Shown here in pieces: positions 6,294 to 12,322 of a stretch of DNA of 15,405 bases. Location of the stretch: contig SVQS01000021.1 of the NCBI GenBank assembly GCA_015065205.1, forward strand, positions 1,952 through 17,356, given 5' to 3'. Position numbers and translations under genes: made by a program. The notes beneath the pieces are model-generated. The model saw only the letters and a list, made by a program, of their open reading frames with translations, ran no database searches and was not told the DNA's origin. How positions within the stretch are numbered: the first letter of the stretch is position 1; every line of letters begins with the position of its first letter. Source of the stretch: Oscillospiraceae bacterium (GTDB lineage Bacteria; Bacillota; Clostridia; Oscillospirales; CAG-272).

Positions 6294-6492
6294 AGAAATC
6301 AGGGTCTCGGTGGCCCCTGATTTCTTGCGACAGCCAAAGCGAGGTTCACCCTCGCGCCGACTGTCTGTTAGCGTACTGAAAACTTTATTTTTTGACCTTT
6401 TGTTAGAAAGTTTTTGGGAAGGGGTGCGGGGGAACCCTTTTCACAAAAAGGGTTCCCCCGCAGTTCTTATCAAATATCTAACAACTTTCTAA
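6294..6492 (-). repeat. Composite structured element A-B, right copy (downstream of the mutase gene)
   Basis: This is the inverted counterpart of 4859-5055. Part A has a perfect 17-bp stem (6425-6441 with 6446-6462, loop CACA), enclosed by TTAGAAAGTT (6403-6412) and AACTTTCTAA (6483-6492, inside the mutase gene). Part B has an 11-bp perfect stem AGAAATCAGGG/CCCTGATTTCT (6294-6304, 6315-6325) around a loop whose reverse complement is GCCACCGAGA, a stem GCGAGG/CCTCGC (6339-6344, 6350-6355) and an outer stem GACAG/CTGTC (6329-6333, 6361-6365). The spacer between A and B is about 35 nt, as in the left copy. Stretch 6247-6293 shows nothing else. Confidence 0.7.
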
Positions 6493-7897
6493 AAGGTGTA
6501 ATATACGCAGCGGCTCTGGCGGCGTCGGATGCTTCGGCGAAGATGCGGAGCAGGGGCTCGGTGCCCGAGAAGCGGCAGATGACGAAGGAGTCGTCTGCAA
6601 AATAGACCTTGCAGCCGTCCTCATAGCTGACGCGAACGACCGTAGCACCCGGGAAGTCGGGCAGCTTTTTATCTACCATCAAAGTCTTTTGAATTTCGGG
6701 CTTGCGTGCGGCAGGGAACTCGAGGTTCGCTTCTACCATCTCAAATGTACCAAAGCGTTCTTCGAGCTCGCGTAGCATCTTGGTGGGAGATCCCATAGCG
6801 CAAACCATCTCGATAAAGAGGGATGCGGCATAGATGGAGTCCTTACCGTGAATGTGTCCGCGAACGGTCAGGCCGCCCGAGGATTCGCCACCGAGAACTG
6901 CATCGTATTGGTCGATGCCGGCGGAAATATACTTAAATCCAATGGGAACCTCGTGACATTCTTCACCAAAGGACTTGGCAATCTTGTCAAGCATGTGTGT
7001 GGTGGCAAGGTTGCGCACAACGGGGCCATTCCAACCCTTGTAGGCGTGCAGATAGTAGTAGAGCAGGCAGAGAATTTGGTTAGCATCAATGTAGTTGCCG
7101 TTCTCGTCCACAATGCCCAAACGGTCGCCGTCGCCGTCAAAGGCGATACCAAGGTCGTAGCCACCGGCTACCACGTGGTTGCGCAAATCATACAGGCGTG
7201 ATTCGGTGGGGGCGGGAATGCCGCCGCCAAAGTAGGCATCCTTGTTGTCGTTGATGAGGTCAACTGTGCAACGCAGGGTTTGCAGAATGACCGTGATGGG
7301 ATAAATGCCAGATCCGTGCATCGGATCAAAGAGGATACGCAGACCGCGCTCTTTGATGATGGGCTGGTTGAGCTTGGAGAGAATATGGTCGATAAAATCG
7401 TTAAAGGGTGCGTGCAGATAGGAGACGAGTCCTTTTTCTTCCCCCTCTTTGATAGAGAGGGTGGGAATGTCGAGCTCTGCATCCTCAGAGAGGAGTGCTT
7501 CCATGCGCGCAGTCGTCTCAAGCGGAGCATCACGACCTTCTTCAACAATGAGCTTAATGCCATTGTAGGAGGAGGGGTTGTGGCTGGCTGTGACCTCAAG
7601 ACCGTAGTGCAGCTCGTGATGCTGTGTCAGGAACATAATCAAAGGTGTAGGAGTGCTTCTGTTAACAAGAATAGAAGCGATGCCTTGAGCCGAGAGAACC
7701 TCTGCTATCCAGCGAGAGGAGACCTCGGACAAAAAGCGGCGGTCATAACCAATGACAATGGGCTTTTCGGTCTTGCCTTCTTCGCGTGCCAAACGACAAA
7801 CAGCGTAGGCAACACGCTGAATGTTAGCTTTAATAAAATCATCGCCAATGATGCCGCGCCATCCGCCCGTACCAAATGTAATCTTTTGTTTGCTCAT
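6470..7897 (-). CDS. Alpha-D-phosphohexomutase (phosphoglucomutase/phosphomannomutase)
   Basis: This 475-residue cytoplasmic enzyme moves phosphate between C1 and C6 of hexose phosphates, linking glycolysis to sugar-nucleotide and glycogen synthesis. All family sites are present: the phosphoserine loop TASHNP (103-108, Ser105), the magnesium loop DGDGDR (254-259), the sugar-specificity loop GGESSGG (336-342) and the phosphate-binding loop RFSGTEP (442-448). Whether glucose or mannose phosphate is preferred cannot be decided; GESSGG is compatible with either. The start at 7897 has a GGAG about 9 nt upstream and a good promoter 38 bp away. Transcription runs toward the LytTR operon (convergent), and the last codons form the outer arm of the downstream A-B element. 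It is divergent from ackA. Confidence 0.92.
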   Translation of the reverse strand: MSKQKITFGTGGWRGIIGDDFIKANIQRVAYAVCRLAREEGKTEKPIVIGYDRRFLSEVSSRWIAEVLSAQGIASILVNRSTPTPLIMFLTQHHELHYGLEVTASHNPSSYNGIKLIVEEGRDAPLETTARMEALLSEDAELDIPTLSIKEGEEKGLVSYLHAPFNDFIDHILSKLNQPIIKERGLRILFDPMHGSGIYPITVILQTLRCTVDLINDNKDAYFGGGIPAPTESRLYDLRNHVVAGGYDLGIAFDGDGDRLGIVDENGNYIDANQILCLLYYYLHAYKGWNGPVVRNLATTHMLDKIAKSFGEECHEVPIGFKYISAGIDQYDAVLGGESSGGLTVRGHIHGKDSIYAASLFIEMVCAMGSPTKMLRELEERFGTFEMVEANLEFPAARKPEIQKTLMVDKKLPDFPGATVVRVSYEDGCKVYFADDSFVICRFSGTEPLLRIFAEASDAARAAAYITPFRKLLDI

Positions 7898-7935
7898 TTT
7901 TCAGTCTCCAATCTCTGTTGGTTTTCTTTGATATT

Positions 7936-7964
7936 ATTATAACGGCTTTTCTTTCAAATTGCAA
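7936..7964 (-). promoter_or_regulatory. Sigma-A promoter of the phosphohexomutase gene
   Basis: On the minus strand TTGCAA (7959-7964), a 17-bp spacer and TATAAT (7936-7941). It uses the same CTTGCAAT octamer as the tRNA-Arg, hisS and ackA promoters. Confidence 0.82.
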
Positions 7965-8077
7965 GATAAATCCCAAAAAAATAGCCCAAATAAAATAAGC
8001 GAGGGCGAAAATAAAAGAACTTTTCCCCTTTTTTAGCTGCAAAGAACAAAAAAGCAGAAGAAATTTACAAATTGCAC

Positions 8078-8106
8078 TTGCAATGCGCCGCTTTTTGTTT
8101 TATAAT
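8078..8106 (+). promoter_or_regulatory. Sigma-A promoter of ackA, with repeats in the leader
   Basis: TTGCAA (8078-8083), a 17-bp spacer and TATAAT (8101-8106). The roughly 80-nt leader has a direct repeat GACAGAATGT (8114-8123 and 8137-8146), a shorter third copy CAGAATG (8154-8160) and a hairpin TGTCCG/CGGACA around 8121-8140. Confidence 0.82.
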
Positions 8107-8191
8107 ATAAAATGACAGAATGTGTCCGCACGGTCGGACAGAATGTAGCGGCGCAGAATGCGTACGCCAAAATCGAGGAGGAACAAAAACA

Positions 8192-9409
8192 ATGAAAATT
8201 CTGGTTATCAACGCAGGCAGTTCGTCTATCAAGTATCAGCTTATCGATATGGAGAACGAGGCTGTTCTCGCAAAGGGTTTGTGTGACCGCATCGGTATTG
8301 AGGGCGGTAACTTCAAGCATAAGGTAGAGGGCAGAGAGGATTATAAGCTCGATATCTTTATGAAAGACCACGCAGCAGCAGTCGAGATCGTTCTTGAAAC
8401 GCTTACCTCCAAAGAGAACGGCGTTATCGAGTCTCTTTCCGAAATCACCGCAGTCGGACACCGCGTGCTTCACGGCGGCGAGAAGTTCTCCGGCTCTGTT
8501 ATCATCGACGAAAAGGTTATTGCAGCAATTGAAGAGTGCTGCGAGCTTGGCCCCTTGCACAACCCCCACAACCTCACAGGCATCCGCGCTTGCGAGAAGA
8601 CTATGCCCGGCGTACCTCAGGTAGCTGTGTTTGATACCGGCTTCCATCAAACCATGCCCGATTACGCATATATGTATGCGCTTCCTTACGAGTACTATGA
8701 GAAGTACCGCATCCGCCGTTACGGCTTCCACGGAACCAGCCACCGTTACGTTTCTATGCGTGCGGCTGTTATGATGGGCAAGAATCCTGCAAATCCCGAG
8801 GGCCTTAAGGTCGTTACCTGCCACCTCGGTAACGGTTCTTCCATTGCCGCTGTTAAGGACGGCAAGTGTTACGATACAACCATGGGCTTGACTCCTCTTG
8901 AAGGTATTATGATGGGTACCCGTTGCGGTTCTATCGACCCCGCGATCATTCCTCTTCTGATGAAGAAGGAGAATCTCACTCCCGACCAGATCGACACCAT
9001 TATGAACAAGAAGTCCGGTATGCTTGGTGTAACCCAAAAGACCAGCGACAACCGTGACATCGGTGAGGGTGCAAAGAACGGCGATGCACGTTGCCAACTC
9101 GTTGAAAAGATGGTCGTTCACCAACTCACCAAGTACGTAGGTTCCTTTGCAGCCGCAATGGGCGGTGTTGATGCCATCACCTTTGCAGGCGGTATTGGTG
9201 AAAATAATCCCAACTATCGCTCCGATGTGGCTAAGAACTTGGCATTTATGGGCGTTAAGATCGACGAAGAACTCAACGCAAAGGCTATCCGTGGTGCGGC
9301 AGAGGTTGATATTTCCGCTCCCGATTCCAAGGTTCGCGTGCTCGTCATTCCCACCAACGAGGAATTGATGATCGCAAAGGATACCGAAGAGCTCGTAAAG
9401 GCTCTGTGA
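8192..9409 (+). CDS. ackA: Acetate kinase
   Basis: It interconverts acetyl phosphate plus ADP with acetate plus ATP, the ATP-yielding step of acetate formation in fermenters. The ATG at 8192 is chosen because GGAGG (8177-8181) lies 10 nt upstream and the residues NAGSSSIKYQ begin at 7; the in-frame upstream ATG at 8120 lacks support. The 405 residues match the family. Residues corresponding to the known active site are visible: Asn7, Arg91 in GHRVLHGG, His123, Asp148 in FDTG, His180 in GFHGTSH, Arg244 in GTRCGSIDP, and Glu390 in PTNEE. The ATP-binding GGIGEN is at 333-338. The usual partner pta is not in the window. A COG2426 membrane protein follows after 7 bp, probably in the same transcript. 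Confidence 0.95.
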   Translation: MKILVINAGSSSIKYQLIDMENEAVLAKGLCDRIGIEGGNFKHKVEGREDYKLDIFMKDHAAAVEIVLETLTSKENGVIESLSEITAVGHRVLHGGEKFSGSVIIDEKVIAAIEECCELGPLHNPHNLTGIRACEKTMPGVPQVAVFDTGFHQTMPDYAYMYALPYEYYEKYRIRRYGFHGTSHRYVSMRAAVMMGKNPANPEGLKVVTCHLGNGSSIAAVKDGKCYDTTMGLTPLEGIMMGTRCGSIDPAIIPLLMKKENLTPDQIDTIMNKKSGMLGVTQKTSDNRDIGEGAKNGDARCQLVEKMVVHQLTKYVGSFAAAMGGVDAITFAGGIGENNPNYRSDVAKNLAFMGVKIDEELNAKAIRGAAEVDISAPDSKVRVLVIPTNEELMIAKDTEELVKAL

Positions 9410-9416
9410 TTTCAAT

Positions 9417-9914
9417 ATGGTAGAAGCAATAAAGCAGTTCTTTCTTGAGACTGTAGGGCGGGAGCTTTGTGTATTCTTTTGTTCAATGCTCCCCATTATT
9501 GAGTGCCGCGGAGCGGTTCCTCTTGGCTGGGGGCTTGGTATGCCGTGGTGGCAGACCGCGCTCTTCAGTATTGCAGGGAACCTGTTACCTGTGCCGTTTA
9601 TTCTGTTGTTCATTCGTGCAATCTTGCGTTGGATGCGAGAGAGTCGCGTTAAGCTTTTCTCGAGTATTGCCGCGTGGCTTGACCGCAAAATAGAAAAGCA
9701 CAAGGGAACGATTGAAAAGTATTCCTATTGGGGCGTTGTCCTCTTTGTGGCGATCCCTCTTCCCGGAACAGGCGCGTGGACGGGAACACTCATTGCCTCG
9801 GTTCTCGGCCTTGAACCGAAAAAGAGCTTTCTTGCCGCCACGCTCGGCGTGCTGGGAGCTACCGCTATTATGACCGTGCTTTCCTATCTCGGTCTTGGCG
9901 CAATATTTGGTTGA
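9417..9914 (+). CDS. COG2426 putative small multidrug export family membrane protein
   Basis: This 165-residue integral membrane protein matches the family annotated as putative small multidrug export (PF06695-like). Typical segments are PIIECRGAVPLGWGLGM (26-42) and AIPLPGTGAWTGTLIASVLG (112-131), with hydrophobic stretches around 16-40, 45-70, 103-131 and 136-163. The two P-x-x-x-G-rich re-entrant-looking segments are reminiscent of DedA-like architecture. Transport function is only a family label with little experimental support. It starts 7 bp after the ackA stop with no strong RBS, which suggests translational coupling. Confidence 0.82.
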   Translation: MVEAIKQFFLETVGRELCVFFCSMLPIIECRGAVPLGWGLGMPWWQTALFSIAGNLLPVPFILLFIRAILRWMRESRVKLFSSIAAWLDRKIEKHKGTIEKYSYWGVVLFVAIPLPGTGAWTGTLIASVLGLEPKKSFLAATLGVLGATAIMTVLSYLGLGAIFG

Positions 9915-9967
9915 CATTACTTACTCAAAAGTAATGGAAAATAAAAACATAATAAAGGAGAAAAATT

Positions 9968-10297
9968 ATGGGAATCCCTGCAATTATCAGTTTAGTTATC
10001 ACCGCACTTTCCGTTATGCTTTTTGCATCACTATTTCGCGTTCACCGCATCAAGTGCCTGATCGCCGCAGTGCTTGGCACCCTTTTGTCCGGTCTTGTTA
10101 CCTCTCTTCTTTCCGGCATCGGCCTTGGCATTTTCGGTGTATTAGGTGTGGTACTTACCATTGCCTGCATCACCCTCATCGCCTGGTTGTTCGGCCAACA
10201 TCGCATCAGAACTCTGCTTGCAGTTGTTCTCGGTGTATTGATCAGCAACTGGATCAATTCTTTGATTATGCCCATTCTTAACCAAATTTTTGGCTAA
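9968..10297 (+). CDS. Small hydrophobic membrane protein with an internal duplication
   Basis: I do not recognise a family for this 109-residue protein. It is almost entirely hydrophobic with few charges. It consists of two similar units of about 52-55 residues (3-57 and 58-109): HRIKCLIAAVLGTLLS (26-41) matches HRIRTLLAVVLGVLIS (78-93) at an offset of 52, and both units end in IFG. Each unit has a hydrophobic segment, a short basic H-R-I-[K/R] turn and a second hydrophobic segment, so four short membrane helices are plausible. A strong RBS AAAGGAG precedes ATG 9968. A TTGACA occurs at 9911-9916 but lacks a clear -10 box, so it may be read from the ackA transcript. Confidence 0.75.
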   Translation: MGIPAIISLVITALSVMLFASLFRVHRIKCLIAAVLGTLLSGLVTSLLSGIGLGIFGVLGVVLTIACITLIAWLFGQHRIRTLLAVVLGVLISNWINSLIMPILNQIFG

Positions 10298-10304
10298 TTG
10301 GCAA

Positions 10305-10333
10305 TTGTTATTATTACGTTAACCCGCTATTAT
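10305..10333 (+). promoter_or_regulatory. Probable promoter of the first exported-protein gene
   Basis: TTGTTA (10305-10310), a 17-bp spacer and TATTAT (10328-10333), followed by a leader ending in a strong GGAGAAAGGAGAG site. Confidence 0.5.
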
Positions 10334-10386
10334 TCTTTTAAGGAAATTTTCTTGTAAAAAAGGATGTTTGGAGAAAGGAGAGAGTT

Positions 10387-11208
10387 GTGAGTAATTTTAC
10401 ACTTTCGAAAATTGGACTTGTACTGTTTTTGGCAACGGTGTTCTTAATCACGCCTGTTATGGCTATTTGGATTTTTACAGAAACCCCGCCGGCAACCGAA
10501 ACCGAACAATTGTTCTTCGAAATGAATGAATTTGAGTATGCACCCATAGTCACCTTGCCGGGGGCACCTATTGTTACAACTCCCGAGGAAACCGAACCTC
10601 CCACACCGCCCGAAGTGGAAACCACTCCCGAGCCCGGAGTAACGCCTCCCGCGCCGGAAGAAACCACTCCCGAGGAAACCACTCCCGAGGAAAGCACCAC
10701 ACGCCCGCCTATCATTCAACCCGAGCTTGACGGTACCAATCACTACAACTTGATTACCTTGATTGTAGGTTCTCTGCAAGATTGTTTGGACGTTGGTATT
10801 GAAGAGGATGCTTATCATACTGCTAACTTGAATAGTACAGCAAGTTATCTTTACAACGAACTGCTACAAAACAATCAAAGAACCTTGCACAGTGCGCACA
10901 CCAGTACGGGGGGCGGTAACATTGTTAAGGACCTTGAGAATGCCAACGCACATAAGTTGCACTTTTCGGTTGTAATGAATAGCACCGAAGACGAGGTTGT
11001 TGTATATTCCTACGAAGCGATTGGTAAAGAGGACGAGGGCAGGACCATAACGGTTTACCGAACAATTGGTCGACTTGGTGTTGTTGATGGCGAAACGAGA
11101 TGGTACCCCGACCTTTACAGCGTTCAAGTTGGAACAGCAAAGGTTATTAAGCAAAGCGGTAAGCAAATTATCAGTATTTCAAGCTTTGTGGTTACTCCTC
11201 AAAATTAA
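10387..11208 (+). CDS. Exported or membrane-anchored protein with a Pro/Glu/Thr linker, candidate SipW-type substrate
   Basis: I do not recognise a named family for the 273 residues. The GTG start at 10387 follows a GGAGAAAGGAGAG site. A hydrophobic signal or anchor covers 8-30 and ends VMAIWIFTET, resembling the signal end VYAAWTYTNET of the next secreted protein. A low-complexity linker rich in T-P-E-E units lies at about 62-110, encoded partly by a 15-bp tandem repeat (10660-10689). The C-terminal part (115-273) looks beta-rich with one Cys and no sortase motif. By context it is probably a surface or matrix component processed by the signal peptidase encoded 1.1 kb downstream. It could instead remain anchored by an uncleaved signal. 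It has its own strong terminator, so it is a separate transcription unit. Confidence 0.72.
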   Translation: MSNFTLSKIGLVLFLATVFLITPVMAIWIFTETPPATETEQLFFEMNEFEYAPIVTLPGAPIVTTPEETEPPTPPEVETTPEPGVTPPAPEETTPEETTPEESTTRPPIIQPELDGTNHYNLITLIVGSLQDCLDVGIEEDAYHTANLNSTASYLYNELLQNNQRTLHSAHTSTGGGNIVKDLENANAHKLHFSVVMNSTEDEVVVYSYEAIGKEDEGRTITVYRTIGRLGVVDGETRWYPDLYSVQVGTAKVIKQSGKQIISISSFVVTPQN

Positions 11209-11215
11209 ATAAGCA

Positions 11216-11254
11216 AAAAAACACAACCATTCATTACGAGTGGTTGTGTTTTTT
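11216..11254. terminator. Bidirectional intrinsic terminator
   Basis: ACACAACCA (11221-11229) pairs with TGGTTGTGT (11241-11249), extended by an A-run (11216-11220) and T-run (11250-11254). It starts eight bases after the stop of the upstream exported-protein gene. Confidence 0.9.
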
Positions 11255-11287
11255 ACTATCTATTCCAATAGCAGGGGAGAGAAAAAG

Positions 11288-11308
11288 TGCAGAATGCAGA
11301 GTGCAGAG
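11288..11308. repeat. 7-bp tandem repeat, three copies
   Basis: TGCAGAA, TGCAGAG and TGCAGAG follow one another directly. This lies in the 376-bp gene-free stretch between the two exported-protein genes. Confidence 0.7.
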
Positions 11309-11322
11309 TTATAAGAGACCTT

Positions 11323-11398
11323 GTAGGGGAGGCGTTTCGCCTCCCGAAAACGAACAGTTATCGAGTGTAAAAACGGGCGATTCGTGAATCGCCCCTAC
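11323..11398. repeat. Three-stem palindromic intergenic repeat (GTAGGGG...CCCCTAC)
   Basis: GTAGGGG (11323-11329) and CCCCTAC (11392-11398) bracket two hairpins: GGGAGGCG-TTT-CGCCTCCC (11327-11345) and GGGCGATTC-GT-GAATCGCCC (11375-11394). The plan and the CGCCCCTAC border match the element at 2519-2578. A CGCAGGGCGG block follows at 11418-11427 and recurs at 12301-12310. Confidence 0.6.
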
Positions 11399-11503
11399 GA
11401 GAAATTCTAATATTCACCGCAGGGCGGGGGGGTGTTCAAAAACGACATTTGGGATTTCTTTAAAACATTTTGTGAACTTTGTGTAAAAAATCGAATAGGA
11501 TGC

Positions 11504-11533
11504 TTGACATATACTGCTATATCTATATATAAT
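11504..11533 (+). promoter_or_regulatory. Strong sigma-A promoter of the TasA/camelysin-like gene
   Basis: A consensus TTGACA (11504-11509), an 18-bp spacer and TATAAT (11528-11533). It is the only consensus -35 box with a matching -10 box in the window, and it leaves a leader of about 45 nt. Confidence 0.88.
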
Positions 11534-11584
11534 ATTGGCATCCCACCTATAAAAATTTTGGGAACTAAAAGGAGAAAAACTAAT

Positions 11585-12226
11585 ATGAGAAAACTCAGTC
11601 TTTTGATCGCACTTTGCACGTTGCTCACCGTTGGCGGCGTGTACGCAGCTTGGACCTATACCAACGAGACTATTCCCCAAAAAAACGCTGAATACGATTT
11701 GTTTTTGACCGAAGACGAGACCGTGGGCAACTATGGTGTTTACGAGGTTGTAACCAGTGCTGATTTCGCTATGAAAATTGATCCCGATCCCGATGCTGAC
11801 AACAATCACACCACCAAGCTTTTCATTGATGGATATATTACCATCTACTTTAGGCCCGACGAGAATGCTCCCCAAAATATTGTCAAGAACGGTCCCGCAA
11901 CTGAATTCTTCTTCGAGTTGACCAACGAAGACTGGAAGTTTAATGATGGAAGCGGTGAAAAGAATATCGTTACTTTGAATAGAATTCCCGCCGATGCAAC
12001 TCATCCTATCAACCCCACCGAAACCGGTGAACACGAGTGGACATATGATGAAGCAACCGGTACGTTCTCTTATGTAATTTCCAACGCTGAATTGGTTGAA
12101 CATATCGAATTGACCGAGTTCTTACTGGATACCAGAAGCGACTACCTCGCATTCCAATCTGCTTTGTCTAACGGTAGAATTAAGCTCACCGTTCAAGATG
12201 CTACCGGTGTTTCTGCTTTGAGATAA
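11585..12226 (+). CDS. Secreted TasA/camelysin-like protein, probable SipW-type substrate
   Basis: The 213-residue protein starts at ATG 11585 with AGGAG (11570-11574) upstream; further upstream in-frame starts would precede the promoter. The signal sequence (1-21) ends GGVYA before AWTYTNET, closely resembling the G-G-[TV]-[YW]-A end of TasA and CalY precursors. The likely cut is after Ala21. The mature part is acidic, has no cysteine and no sortase motif, and reads as alternating beta segments, including KLFIDGYITIYF (78-89) and RIKLTVQDATG (198-208), plus an Asp-rich loop (66-73). Its own strong promoter, size, signal and a SipW-like peptidase gene 90 bp downstream suggest a fibre- or matrix-forming subunit. 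That role is inference; sequence similarity outside the signal is not obvious by eye. Confidence 0.72.
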   Translation: MRKLSLLIALCTLLTVGGVYAAWTYTNETIPQKNAEYDLFLTEDETVGNYGVYEVVTSADFAMKIDPDPDADNNHTTKLFIDGYITIYFRPDENAPQNIVKNGPATEFFFELTNEDWKFNDGSGEKNIVTLNRIPADATHPINPTETGEHEWTYDEATGTFSYVISNAELVEHIELTEFLLDTRSDYLAFQSALSNGRIKLTVQDATGVSALR

Positions 12227-12275
12227 GATACTTTTGCATCCAATTGTTTTTTAAACGCACAAACCATAAAAAACA

Positions 12276-12322
12276 ACGGTTACCGCTGCTTTGCAATACT
12301 CGCAGGGCGGCGGTATGTCCGT
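12276..12322 (+). promoter_or_regulatory. Hairpin overlapping the signal-peptidase translation start
   Basis: TACCGCTGC (12281-12289) pairs with GCGGCGGTA (12307-12315) with one wobble pair, and ACGG (12276-12279) with CCGT (12319-12322). The stem covers the candidate ATG at 12315 and ends against the AGGG that could be its RBS. No T-run follows, so a terminator is unlikely. It may limit translation or be a dispersed repeat. Confidence 0.45.

Noticed and set aside
4859..6492. CRISPR array or insertion sequence spanning the repeats
   Set aside because: The repeats are inverted, few and irregularly spaced, with no cas or transposase gene between them.
8033..9703. Long minus-strand open frame (556 codons) over ackA
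   Set aside because: It lies opposite acetate kinase with intact motifs; the protein is His/Cys/Val-rich without any recognisable domain.
9911..9967. Separate promoter for the small membrane protein from TTGACA at 9911
   Set aside because: No acceptable -10 box lies 16-18 bp downstream; the nearest candidates are ATGGAA and TAATGG.
10387..12226. Sortase-anchored surface proteins
   Set aside because: Neither exported protein has an LPXTG-like motif, C-terminal hydrophobic segment or basic tail.
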